Assembly: GCA_028023455.1 (NCBI GenBank)
Contig: JAQFVV010006221.1
Location: 10,840,825-10,904,824 of the forward strand
From: Epiperipatus broadwayi
Taxonomy: Eukaryota; Onychophora; Udeonychophora; Euonychophora; Peripatidae
DNA length: 64,000 nt
Direction: 5' to 3'
Under the pieces are notes generated by a model, which saw only the letters and a program-made list of their open reading frames with translations, was not told the DNA's origin and did not search any database. Both the position numbers and the translations under genes were made by a program. Below, in pieces: positions 23,888 to 34,675 of this stretch (its first letter is position 1; every line of letters starts with the position of its first letter).

Positions 23888-24662
23888 TGCTACTGTTAAT
23901 AAATTAATCCTTTCAGTGACTGGTATTGGAAAGATTCAATAGAAGATCAAATGATAATGGACAAAAACATTTTTAATTGCCAATATTATATAGTGATGCA
24001 AAAAATAAATAAATCATAAATTATCAAATATGACCGTCATATAATACGATGTATTATCTATAATATAGCAATAGAAACTTTAAAGGAAAATAAAATGTTT
24101 CATAAAAAATCTTCTCTTGCAAAAACTTCAAAACAGAGAATAAAATAGTACATAGTCTTTAAGAGATTGTTTTTGTTTGTTTATTTACGAAATCATTTGG
24201 GATTTGAAGCATCGGATTTATATTGTCATTTTGTTGATATTGTTTGTTTGTTTTTTTTTGTTTATTTAGAATCATAAAAATTATTATTGTTTTTTGGAAT
24301 AGTGTTAGCTTCAATTATTCTTATAACGATGGTAATTTTACTTATTATTTTTCAGAAAAAAAAGTTAAATCAATAGCATATTTTTGACCAATTAATCATA
24401 CTCGTAATTATTCGAACGTCGATGTGTTGTCTTTTTAATAAATACAATTTCTAAGTGAATTGTAAACTAATTAATAAAAATACTGTGAATTGAAACTTTT
24501 AATACAAGTAGGCTATCATCAATTCAAATATCACTAATTTGTAAATTTTTATCCAGATCAAATTACAAAGCATTATTTTAATTTATTCATTTAATTATGG
24601 ATGTATAAAAATTTTATGATGATATAAATCGTAAGCATATTTTATGTTCTAAAGTTTTATGC
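23888..24662. other. AT-rich stretch without a recognised gene
   Basis: No transposase continuation was found. Confidence 0.4.
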
Positions 24663-25499
24663 CTAAGTGCGCAGGAACGCAGTTAATAGTGAAGCTAATA
24701 TATGACTTGTAATATTAAGTAGCAGAGCATCTTCTCGTAATCTTAGCGAAAAGATCATCTGAAAAAGGTGGAATATATTGAGGTGACAAATATTTAAATA
24801 TATATAAATAACGGATTAGAAAGTCCATTTTTGTTGAGAGGGAAAACAAGCTTCCTTTCAGTTTATAGCGTGATATTGTTAGCTATATTCCACGCTTCTT
24901 TGATTTTATATGTGGGGTCATGATATTTTATATACAAGCAACAGAAGCAAAGGAAGGTTCAAATATATGACAGATGGACCTTTTGGATTTTAAGAAGATG
25001 AAATTATATTCTTATTAAGAGTTCTTTTGTATAAGTAATTATGTTGAAAGACATGTGTGGAGAGAGATGCATGAGATTCACCATAGTATAAGGCACTGCA
25101 ACCAATTTGAAGTCATGGGATCGTGTACACTGTGTGAGGAGTCTGATCAGAGGATATGTGATCTATTGAATTACTAATTAATCTATTGATTGAGGGCATA
25201 TGAAAACTTAGTTTCTATTGCTTTGTAGAATGTTATGACTCCAAACATAAAATCAAAGAAGCTAAGCATATAACTAACAACATCCATGCTATAAACTGAA
25301 ATGAAGCATGCTCCCCCCCCCAAATGGACTTTCTAATCCACTATTTATATATATTTAAATATTTGTCACCTATATATTCTACCCTTTTCAGATGGCCTTG
25401 TCATTATGATTATGGAGAAGATAAAATTTCTTGAAAGCACTCAGCTACTTAAAATTACAAATCTTAGCTTCACCATTATCTGCATTCCAGCACACTTAG
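24663..25499. mobile_element. Large fold-back element, arms of about 250 bp
   Basis: The left arm 24663-24909 (CTAAGTGCGCAGGAACGCAG ... CACGCTTCTTTGATTTTAT) is complementary with moderate divergence to the right arm about 25243-25499 (ATAAAATCAAAGAAGCTAAG ... CTGCATTCCAGCACACTTAG). The middle 330 bp is not palindromic and has no coding signal. The right arm contains the ATGATTA ... GAAA motif. No clear target duplication. Confidence 0.65.
25396..25450 (+). ncRNA. Degenerate hammerhead-like motif in the fold-back arm
   Basis: ATGATTA (25406-25412), a hairpin GAGAA/TTTCT, then TTGAAAGCACTC. Same two core changes as at 13942. The stem I pairing is lost. The mirrored copy in the left arm is further decayed. 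Confidence 0.35.
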
Positions 25500-25659
25500 A
25501 TATATTACATGTTAAATTGGAAAGTATATGCTTCTCTCATTTTTCTAAACTTTTATATTGTTATTATTACAATAAATCTATACAATATACATAAATTATT
25601 TGAATATATATATATATGTAATAAATAAAGTTTGATATCTGTATTCGTTTCACAATATA

Positions 25660-25920
25660 TGTAATATACAAATCAATATATATATCAAAATACAGTACAA
25701 TTTATATAAATTATAATCTTTTAGAGGTACTTTCGACTATACACTTTGTAGTCTTTATCAACTATATAACGTTGAATAATCAAAACGAGACTCGTTTTGA
25801 TTATTCAACGTTATATAGTTGATAAAGACTACAAAGTGTATAGTCGAAAGTACTTCTAAAAGATTATAATTTATATAAATTGTACTGTATTTTGATATAT
25901 ATATTGATTTGTATATTATA
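25660..25920. repeat. Near-perfect 261-bp palindrome with a one-base centre
   Basis: Arms 25660-25789 and 25791-25920 are reverse complements with two mismatches in 130 positions and no indel; the centre is A25790 in CAAAACGAG-A-CTCGTTTTG. There is no internal gene, and the sequence matches none of the ribozyme families. It would form a long perfect hairpin in RNA or a cruciform in DNA. Confidence 0.95.
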
Positions 25921-25926
25921 TATATA

Positions 25927-25935
25927 TACTTTTAT

Positions 25936-25999
<64 letters not shown>

Positions 26000-26018
26000 A
26001 GATAGTAAGATAAAAGTT
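25927..26018. repeat. (AT)n microsatellite between inverted 12-bp ends
   Basis: ACTTTTATCTTA and its complement TAAGATAAAAGT enclose about 28 AT units, making one more hairpin directly beside the palindrome. Confidence 0.85.
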
Positions 26019-28035
26019 TATTGAAATTTTCAGCTGAGTTTGAATTTGTAAAAGGGATTAAAAAAATTATTATTAAAATATAAAATATTCACAAATTCCA
26101 AAATGTCTGGAACCAGAAATTTTGTATTAAAGGAGACTGCCTACTGTATATTTATACCTTTTTTGCACCCTTCTTCTCTTTTTTTTTATCTCAAATTGAA
26201 TATCACAATCTATTTTTTTAATATTGTATTTAGAAATTTAAATGTTTTTATAATGTTTATTATAATAATAAAGTTTATTTATTCTGCTTTACTTGTTTGA
26301 CATTAGTATCCATATAAATTGTATACATTACCTAAGTTCCTATAGTTGAGCAAACATCTACCATTTGGATAAGATTATGATGGTATCCTGTGAATTTTCA
26401 TCAGCAATACATTATTTTACCAAGTATTATAATTTTCTAAAGTAATATTTCTTATTTAATTTTGTTTATTCAATAAATAAATAAAATTAATGGTTAGTAA
26501 TCCTTTTATATCCTTAGATAAATTATCCATAATATCATGTCTTGAAACTAACTTATTCAACTGTCTTTATATAATTAAAAACCCTCTAACTGTAGCACAT
26601 GACCATACATTTTATAGGCAAAAGAGGATATAACTTCTGTATTCTTTTCCTCCATTTGCCTGGAGGATTGTTTTTGTCTGCAATGCCTTTCCCTAGAATG
26701 CATGAATTTTCAATCATATCACAAATTCATTTTTAAATATTTTTAAATCTGATTGATAATCATATTTGTCAAGTATGAAAATTCTATCTTTTCTAATCTT
26801 GTCATTAATGATTTAAAGCAATTTTGTATTTACCTCATATATATGTCAATAAGGTTTTAAAAATTTGAAAGCAAATTTTTGATGATTGAAAATTCATCCT
26901 TTTAATAAAGATCTTGCAGACCATCCACTAGATATATGAAAGAAAAAAAGTGGTATTCTCTTTTCCTTTAAAAATATATTGTCATGTGCTGAAGTTAGAG
27001 GGAGCTTTAATTATATAAAGACAGTTGTAATGAATTAATCTCAAAATATTATATAAAAACATTTAGCAATGTAAATTTTTATTTACCCACAATATCAATA
27101 ACTTCATATGAAAAAATAGTAAAAAATGAAAAATATTTGAATTTATAAATGTTATGTGCACTGTTTCCTCTATGACCATTATTATGAATGACTTTCATCC
27201 TGTTACTTCCTTGTACTCCATTCACTATCAATTTTATCTTGCATTATCCTTCTCTCTCACATGTACTCAGGAGGGACTGTTAATCATATCATTGCTCCCT
27301 CATAAACTCAAAGTTATCTCTCTAACACATACTCAGTATGCACTATCACTTATATCATTAATCTCTCTGTTTCTTATACACTCAAAGTAAGGTCATTTTG
27401 TCACATAATTAAACTATCATATTATATTAAATTATCTGTGCATATATTTAACATAGATCAAAACAATGCATAAAATATATTGTTTATAAACTATTGAATT
27501 TATGGATTTTTTATATTGTTAATATCCAGTATTATTTAATAGGTTTATTCATTAATTATTATGGATAATAATCTTTAGGGAATGCATGTGTTAAACATGT
27601 ATTTTTATTCAAAGTTTGCTATTATTCATGGTTTTTAGGCATCTAGAAGAAGATATGAAAGAATTCAGTGAATGAGTGGATTACTGCAAACATATACTTT
27701 AAAATAAATTTAAAAACAAACATGTTAAATCAATTGTTATTAGTAGCCACCACATAATTACTATAATTTGTTGACTTGCCAATTCATTTTTTTCACTGTT
27801 ATGATCTAGGTTTAAATTCATTTTTCTTCATAGATTTTTGCATAATTAAAAAATATTTTTGGTTTATTTTCAACAATTTATTTTCAAGAAACAATATGTG
27901 CTTGAGGTCTAAATAAACAAAACGATTTAAAATACATTAGTTCTATCTAATATATTTTATTTACTAGGCAATTTTTTTAGTTTAAAATAAATTTTATTGA
28001 TAATATAATGTAAGTCATTATTTCATTTTCTACTA
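26019..28035. other. AT-rich stretch without a recognised gene
   Basis: The frame 27154-27390 (Ser/Leu/Ile-rich) lies in a locally C/T-rich run and matches nothing I know. Nothing else stands out. Confidence 0.4.
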
Positions 28036-28341
28036 TTATCAATTCATAGAAAAATAAAGATATCTCCAAATTCATCCCTCTCTAGTCCATAGCTTCTCTT
28101 CTTTATATTAAATAAGCAAACTTTTTTAATCAGCCTTCCATCTCACATGAGATCTTTTTCTAGATCTTTTACAATATCCTGAAATCCAAGTTAAGACTTC
28201 AACCTTTTTTTATAATGATGTCATCTATGGTATTTAAAACAGGCAAAACGATCCATAAAGTAGTACCACTCAGTGCAAGCCCGAGTAATCAATGGATGCC
28301 AAAAGACTTGTGCATAAAATCCCTATCTAGTGCCTACTCAT

Positions 28342-28396
28342 CCAATATCCCCAGACTAGTTTCTAGCTTGTGGCTTTTGTCAATGAGGAGCCTTGG
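28342..28396 (-). ncRNA. Hammerhead ribozyme relic, family A
   Basis: Minus strand core is TTGACAA instead of CTGATGA. Stem I, GAAA and ACTAGTC remain. Predicted inactive. Confidence 0.55.
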
Positions 28397-28794
28397 ATCT
28401 GAGAGTACTGCACCTCGATCTTAGGATCTAATGCAACCAACCAAGAGCCACCTTTTATCTCTACTTAACTACAAAACTATGAGAGCAAAATTTGGAAAAC
28501 ACAAAAATATTTTCAGTCCAATCTCATTAGCTTATATAATCATATAGGCCTGACCTCAGTTCAGTATCCATACATTTTGGTGTTTTTGATTCTTTAATAA
28601 CCGTAGCCACCACTATCTTATTAGGCAAAATGTATGAGTATTGGACCGAGTTCAGACCTATATGACTAGCTTGGATTAAAAATATTTTTGTATTTTCAAA
28701 TTCTATTCTCATAGTTGTGTAGTTAAGTAGAGATAAAAGGTGGTTGCTGAAGGGTTGCATTAGATCCTAAGATTTAGGTGCAGTGCTCTCAGAT

Positions 28795-28849
28795 CCAAGG
28801 CTCTTCACTGATGAAAGCTACAAGCTAGAAACTAGTCTGGGGATATTGG
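28795..28849 (+). ncRNA. Hammerhead ribozyme, family A, core intact
   Basis: CCAAGGC, stem I CTTCA/TGGGG (with G-U wobbles), CTGATGA, stem II AGC/GCT with TACAA loop and flanking A-A, GAAA (28828-28831), stem III A-C...G-T around TA, cleavage C28837, then TGGGGATATTGG. The outer CCAA/TTGG pair extends stem I beyond an internal loop, as in natural fast hammerheads. Confidence 0.8.
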
Positions 28850-29939
28850 ATGAGTAGACACTAGCTAGAGATTTTATGCACAAGCATTCTGGCATCCATT
28901 GATTACTCTGGCTTGCATTGAATGGCACTACTGTATGGAGAGTTTTGCCTGTTTTAATAACAGTAATGAGCAAGGATAAGAAATGGTGATCATGTGATGT
29001 TTTGTGATCTAATGGTATTTGTGGTTTTTTTTTCATATTTATAATTTATATTATTTATGGGGTTTTTTTCTTTTTTATAATTTTATATCTATTATTTGAT
29101 TAATTTATGTGTAATCTATAATTGGCCTATAGTACTGTAGAATTATACAATAAAAAAATAAATTAAATTAAATATGTCAAACCTAGGTCCATTTCAGTCT
29201 CAATTCTTTTATGATATCATAGATAATATTACACAATCAATCCTTTCTGGCTACATCTTTCCATAATTTGTCAAATGGTTTGAAATCTCTGTAATGTTCT
29301 TCCAATAAGTATCCATATCTCAGAATTATATACTTAAATTGAAAAACAGACCTACTAATATTTTTTTTAAACATATAGGCATATTTCTTTTTGTATTAAG
29401 TTATTTCTATCAAAATCATTTCGTTCAAGTTTAATTCTATAATTAAATTTATTCTATTTACTATGCTCTCATCTGTATTAATAATCTAATCAAAGTGTTT
29501 ATAGTTATTAACTTTTTCAAATCGATGATATAGTGTAAATTCATGATATATAGCAATCTTATGAATAGTATGAGAGTTATACAAATAAGGATTAAACTGA
29601 TTATTTATGAAGTACATATTAAAATGCAACTCAAGTTGCAATATCTTTCCAAATTTAATCCAATTTATCTAATTATTATTTTTCTTCACATATCAGCAAA
29701 CTTCCTAATTCATACAGCCATTTCACATGTAGTCTCTTTTTGGATCTTTACTATTTTTTTCCAATCTAAAACTTCAATTGCTCATCTATTATCATTTATT
29801 CTAAAAATATTTCTAACCCAGCTTCATTCAGTCTCTTATTTTCTTCAATAATATCAATAATTTCTGATTGTTTTCTCATCCATGTAATTGTTTTTATCTC
29901 TTTTTTGTTACTCCTAATATATATATATTTTAGTAAATA

Positions 29940-30049
29940 ATTTTTTTCCTCTAATGTGTTATAGCATTGGCTGGAAAGTGAAGCCACTGACCTGGGACAA
30001 CTACCTGTAAGGCGGCTGTGCTGACCTCTCGACCACCATCACTTGACTA
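29940..30049 (-). mobile_element. tRNA-derived SINE inside the LINE relic
   Basis: Minus strand: GTCAAGTGATGGTGGTCGAG, GAGGTCAGCACAGCCGCC, B box GTGGCTTCACTTTCC, tail AATGCTATAACACATTAG and A-run. TATTTTAG on both sides is a possible short target duplication. It is younger than the LINE it splits. Confidence 0.85.
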
Positions 30050-30750
30050 TTTTAGCTACATATTCCTCTTCTGTAAATATATAATTTCAAATCCGTAAAT
30101 AAGAACTGTTAAAACATGTCTATTAAAAATGTTTCTTTTTAAGTATATAGATATATTTCTTTTTAGTATTAAGTTATTTCTACTAAAAGAACACTATTCA
30201 AGCTTAATTCTTTGAATAATATTATCCATTTTCATCTGTATTAATAATCGAATCAAGGTATATGTGTTGTTATCTCCATCTAATTCATAATTGTCTTTTT
30301 TTTTTAAAAAAAAAAATCGATTCTCTTGAACATTATTTTAATTTTTTTAGCATATATCTTTAGTCTTACTTTGTTAGTTTCATCTGATAGTTCTTGCAAC
30401 ATTTACTGAAGCTCTAAAGTATTACATGCAAAAACATTTAGTTACTTAAATAATCTTCATTTATGGTTACTTTCTTAAGTTTTCATTCTAATCATCTAAC
30501 TACTTCTGGTAAAACTGCTGTAAGAAATTTGGAATCACCCTGCTATACACCTTCTTAATGTCAACATTTTTAGCATCACCATGTAATATAATAACTAAAC
30601 ATCACATGACCACCTCCTCTTATGCTTGTGTATAACTGTTGTTAAAACAGGCAAAACTCACTATGTATATATTGCCACACATAGCAAGCTAGAGTAATCA
30701 ATGGATGCCAGAAGGCTTGTGCATAAAATCCCCATCTAGTGCCTACTCAT

Positions 30751-30805
30751 CCAATATCCCCAGACTAGTTTCTGGCTTGGAGCCTTCGTCAGTGAGGAGC
30801 TTTGG
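30751..30805 (-). ncRNA. Hammerhead ribozyme relic, family A
   Basis: Minus strand: stem I TCCTCA/TGGGGA, core CTGACGA (U7 to C), stem II GGC/GCC, GAAA, ACTAGTC. Position 7 tolerates changes in hammerheads, so some activity is possible. Confidence 0.65.
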
Positions 30806-30856
30806 ATCTGAGAGCACTGCACCTAGATCTTAGGATCTAATGCAATCCTCCAGCAC

Positions 30857-30911
30857 CCAAAGCTCCTCACTGACAGTGGCCACAAGCCAGAAAATAGTCT
30901 GGGGATATTGG
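30857..30911 (+). ncRNA. Hammerhead ribozyme relic, family A
   Basis: Core CTGACAG, GAAA followed by ATAGTC. Stem I and stem II GGC/GCC are kept. Predicted inactive. Confidence 0.55.
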
Positions 30912-31311
30912 ATGAGTAGGCATTAGATAGGGATTTTATGCACAAGCCTTCTGGCATTCATTGATTACTCTGGTTGGCACAGGGTGGCAATACTGTATGG
31001 AGAGTTTAGCTTTGTTTATAAACAATTATGTGCTACTATAAGATAGTGATCATGTGATGCTTAATGGTCTAACACCAATCCTGCCTAATAGAATAGTGGT
31101 GGCTATGGTTGTTAAAGAGCCAAAGACACCAAAATGTATGGGTGCTGAACTGAGTTTAGACCCATATGACTATATGAGCTATTGAGCTTAGATTGAAAAT
31201 ATTTTTGTGTTTTCCAATTTTATTCTCATAGTTTTGGAGTTAAGTAGAGATAAAAGGTGAGTGCTGGAGGGTTGCATTAGATCCTAAGATTTAGGTGCAG
31301 TGCTCTCAGAT

Positions 31312-31366
31312 CCAAAGCTCTTTATTGATGATGGCCACAAGCCAGAAACAAGTCTGGGGATATTGG
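31312..31366 (+). ncRNA. Hammerhead ribozyme relic, family A
   Basis: Core TTGATGA (C3 to T), stem II GGC/GCC, GAAA, ACAAGTC, TGGGGATATTGG. The C3 change should greatly reduce activity. Confidence 0.6.
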
Positions 31367-31699
31367 ATGAGTAGGCATTAGATAGGGATTTTATGCACAA
31401 GCCTTCTGGCATTCATTGATTACTCTGGTTGGCACAGGGTGGCAATAGTGTATGGAGAGTTTTGCTTTGCATCAACTTTCTTAAATTTCACTATTACTAC
31501 TGCATTCTTCCAATTATGTAATATATCTTTATCATTTAGACATTTGTTATGTAGCTTTGACAATAATTTCTCTACTTCTTCACTTACTTCTTTTAAAATA
31601 TCAGTAATAATTTCATCATTTCTCACTCCCCCCTCTTCTTTTATAGATTTAATTATATGTTTCACTTCATTTAAAATGTTGGTCACTTTAGTGATTTAG

Positions 31700-33303
31700 C
31701 AATTTTTACATTGAGATTTACCATGACTATTTTAAAATGTTTTTAGTCTGATTCAAAGTGCTTAGTATGTCCACATAAAAATCTATTTTTCAGCACACTG
31801 ACAATATATTATTACCTTTAAACAATAATTAAAAAAAAAAAAACAACTGTAATCTTGCTTTAAAAAAAATTGTATAAGTAAGAACAAATTTCTGAATCTT
31901 TTATTGTGTTTAGAAAATAAAAAAGGGCATTTTAAAATTTATTAAATAAAATTATAACAAAATATTTTATAAGAAGATGATTTTCAAACAAATAATTCCT
32001 AGCTCTATGTGTGCTTCAAATTTGTAGGTAATGAGAGAATGCTTAAAGTGAGTGCATAGGTATCTTCAAGGGGCTAAGGCTTGATCTGGAAGATTTTTAT
32101 TTTTATTTAAAAATGAAGACTGAAATCTGAAAGAGGCAAAATTGCAAAATTATATTGCATCTTAAAAATCACAATATAATGAATCTTGGGTTCTGACAAT
32201 AATAGAAGAGAGCTTTATATTATTACTTAGCACATTTGATGATAGAGGGTCTAAGCAGGTGATAGTGGCTATTCTTAAATTTATGAAATCTGGTGCAGTG
32301 ATAAAAAATGATAATTCTTTCATCACATCTTCACAGGGAACATTTTCGCTACTGTGGGATGACCTCATTCTATCTGAAACAAAGGATTATGTTGGAAGAA
32401 AATCATCATTTAGTTTTAATTAGAAACTATAAATATTTGGGTTCTATCAGTATTTGAACTTTACAATATTTAGTAATTGATGCAATATATCACTAGTTTA
32501 GAAATATTCACAGATAATTATAGGTACACCATTATATAAGCATTACAAATTTAATTTTGATGAAAATAAAGACGAGATTATTTCAATATGTTTGGTAATG
32601 GAGTTTGTAGGGTTCTATCTCTAGATAAGCCCTTTAAAGACATCTGGAAAATGTATGGAAAAGAATTACGTTTTGGAATGAAAATAACACATTAATTGTT
32701 CTTTGAATATGGAATATAAAAAATCGACTGACTACAGAAGGCATTAACTTTGGGATTAAGGATTTGCATTTATGAATTTTCAAATTCTTTGCTAAATTTT
32801 AACAATTTTGACATCATAATTCTTATTCTCTATCTTATTTTTATATCTAAGATTCGTATTTTTAATCAAAAGTATGGTAAACAATACAGATTTTGTTTGT
32901 TGGAAACAAAATATTTTGAAATATTTTTATTTTGAAAAAAATATAAACACTTATTTGCTTTATTTCATAGCAATTTTAAAAAATGTTAAGAGAACATGAC
33001 TCTGGGAATCTACTAATTTCCTTTTATTGGCTAGTAATAATTTCCTTCAGTCAAGTAAATCAAGATTTTATTTTGCCTGACAATAATAAGTTATCTTCAA
33101 TTTCCTATAAAACAAATTAAGAAATGATTGCAGATTTATAAATACCATATAAAGCCTTGAGCAGAAAGCTGACAATATGTCAGAAGTCAAAACAAATCTC
33201 TAAAAATAAATTGCTTTCATTCAGACTAGTGATTTTCCCAAAAAAATAATGACTTAATAGCTTAAAATTTATAAATGTGTGAGAATTTCAATATTGTTAG
33301 TAC
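31700..33303. other. AT-rich stretch without a recognised gene
   Basis: The frames 32368-32162 (minus) and 32750-32935 have no recognisable domain. No repeats seen. Confidence 0.4.
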
Positions 33304-33319
33304 AAGTATACATATGCTG

Positions 33320-33423
33320 TCAAGCATTGGTGGTCGAGAGGTCAGTGACAGCTACTTTGCAAGCAGTTGTCCCGGGGTTGGCGGGTTCGCTTCCTGGCTG
33401 ATGCTATGACACATGAGAGAAAA
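33320..33423 (+). mobile_element. tRNA-derived SINE with 16-bp target duplication
   Basis: TCAAGCATTGGTGGTCGAGA, GGTCAGTGACAGC, B box GCGGGTTCGCTTCC, GATGCTATGACACATG, A-rich tail. AAGTATACATATGCTG is repeated exactly at 33304-33319 and 33424-33439. A young-looking copy. Confidence 0.92.
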
Positions 33424-33721
33424 AAGTATACATATGCTGACTTTTTCTTTAAAGCTGTTTATTAGTTCTTTATAAATCCCATATAAATGAAAAGTGTATA
33501 AACTGCATTCTTTTTAAAAAATGTACCCGACTCTATTGCGAATATTAACGATGGTTTTAATAATTTAAACGATATTATGACATTACATAGAAATTAAAAT
33601 TACCCTTTTCAAGTAATTAAATACAAATTCTATTGCAGCGCTTTGTTGTTGTTATTTTGCTTTTGCTATCGTTAAAATACTTTTTTATTTATTAGTTGAT
33701 GTTTGTACTTGATGAATGAAT

Positions 33722-34140
33722 TAGAAGGGATTTAAACTCAGACTTGCAAGTTCCCTTCATTATCCTCTCCATCTTATATAACAAATACCCATGACTAACA
33801 TGTGAAAAAAATAAATGATCTCAAATATACGCATTTCATGCTGAACCAGCACTCATCAGTCATCCAAATTATCATCTCCCACACATCTATATAATCAGTG
33901 CTCAGTTTATATTAAGATAGTAAATCTTTAAATTTTAATAAACAAGCTTCAATCTTTCCCATTCTCCTACTCTTCATCCATCCATCTTATTAAAAATCTG
34001 ATGATGGAAATATGTATATTGGAGATCATTTAGCTTTTTCACATTATATGGTCATGTCTATTGATTATATAGGATGGAGCGGATAGCTGAAGAAAGCTTG
34101 AAAGTCTATATTCTCATCTTCTCCAATTACATCTAAACAT
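33722..34140. mobile_element. Family B ribozyme repeat, partial inverted dimer
   Basis: The antisense unit from about 33728 (GGATTTAAACTCAGACTTGC) to AAAAATCTGATGATGG at 34003 is followed at once by a sense piece beginning inside the ribozyme (GAAATATGTATATTGGAGAT) and running to 34130. The same head-to-head design is seen in family A. Confidence 0.7.
33822..33865 (-). ncRNA. Hammerhead ribozyme, family B, core intact
   Basis: Minus strand: CTGATGA, stem II GTGCTG/CAGCAT, GAAA, stem III ATG/TAT around CG, A. The 5' side of stem I is GATGA instead of CCAA, so stem I is weak. Confidence 0.65.
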
Positions 34141-34479
34141 TCACTATTCAAATATTATTGATGAATGAATGTACAATAGATAATAAGACATTGTTAATCG
34201 ATCATATATATTTGGATAGTTTAATATTATTTTAAATATTTGCCCAAAAATGGATTGGTAAATGAGACAATAGAATACTATAATCAAATGATAACAGTTG
34301 ATCATAAGAGTGATGACTTTCTGTTAATATATTTTCTTCAAGCATCTCAAATTTAAATGTACAATAGACCCATCTTTAACAGTTTTGAATCAGCCATTCC
34401 ATAGCTGCACTATGCTGTAGAGGATTTAGAAAAGTAAAGAGCACAAACAATTGAAAGTAGAAATTTAAAACAAAATAAA
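34141..34479. other. AT-rich stretch without a recognised gene
   Basis: Nothing recognised. Confidence 0.35.
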
Positions 34480-34632
34480 TTATAACTGAAATACAGGCTT
34501 ATTATATACCTGTATCAATATATGCAATATATAGGGTATACAAGCATAGATTTTCTCATGACCCACTACTCACCACTCTATCTCATATCACTGATACACT
34601 TGAACACATATATGTTGAAAAGATAAATAATC

Positions 34633-34675
34633 ACCAATGTACATATTTCATGCTAAACTAACAATCATTGTTTGG
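34633..34675 (-). ncRNA. Hammerhead ribozyme relic, family B
   Basis: Minus strand: CCAAACAATGATTGTTAG in place of the CCAA-CTGATGA core, then GAAA and TATGTACATTGG. Recognisable by position and the 3' half only. Confidence 0.45.

Larger units (their letters stand above)
28236..29011 (+). mobile_element. Family A ribozyme retroposon, complete head-to-head dimer
   Basis: Flanked by ATGGTATTT (28227-28235 and 29012-29020). Antisense unit: GGCAAAACGATCCATAAAGT, ribozyme, CCACCTTTTATCTCTACTTA, AAAATATTTTCAGTCCAATC, CATACATTTTGGTGTTTTTG, TAGCCACCACTATCTTATTA. It then turns near 28625 and reads back through the same blocks as the sense unit to TGTATGGAGAGTTTTGCC and the tail TGATCATGTGATG. This gives the fullest view of the unit. 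Frames at 28215-28424, 28760-28527 and 29036-28818 are repeat artefacts. Confidence 0.85.
28040..29480 (-). pseudogene. RTE-type LINE 3' relic split by a family A insertion
   Basis: 28040-28226 is the minus-strand LINE 3' end in the style of 1543-2045 (GAAGCTATGGACTAGAG, CATGTGAGATGGAAGGC). After the family A element (28236-29011) the same LINE resumes at about 29180 with the segment corresponding to the AFGR / VLTYGSE part (for example AGAAATAACTTAATAC, 29395-29412). Frames are broken throughout. Confidence 0.55.
30580..31465. mobile_element. Family A array: inverted pair plus an extra sense unit
   Basis: Starts TAACTAAACATCACATGACC, goes antisense through a ribozyme (30751-30805), turns at about 30845 and runs sense through a second ribozyme to TGATCATGTGATGC (31046-31060). 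Then a third, complete sense unit follows directly (CACCAATCCTGCCTAATAG ... ) with a third ribozyme, ending TGGAGAGTTTTGC at 31465. GCATCACC before and GCATCAAC after may be an 8-bp target duplication. The array sits inside the RTE LINE relic. Confidence 0.8.
29640..31699 (-). pseudogene. RTE-type LINE relic interrupted by a SINE and a family A array
   Basis: Minus strand. 31686-31470 reads DEIITDILKE, VEKLLSKLHNKC, WKNAVVIVKFKK (the family's DEIPAELLK ... W...VI.PI.KKGD). After the array (30580-31465) the relic continues at 30576-30440 with NVDIKK, a G-x-x-QGDS remnant, AVLPEVV, and KLKKVTINEDYLSN in one frame with in-frame stops. It runs on through 30060-30240 (AFGR/LK region) and, beyond the SINE at 29940-30049, to about 29640. 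The RT segment between KKGD and the QGDS block is missing. 5' truncation and many stops make it a dead copy. Confidence 0.65.

Noticed and set aside
28215-29036. Open frames at 28215-28424, 29036-28818, 48331-48537 and 51732-51917 with similar proteins (ITVIKTGK..HTVVPL.AS, NQWMPE.LCIKSLSS)
   Set aside because: The protein similarity is real but comes from the shared DNA of the family A ribozyme repeat. The frames do not span the unit and are broken in other copies.
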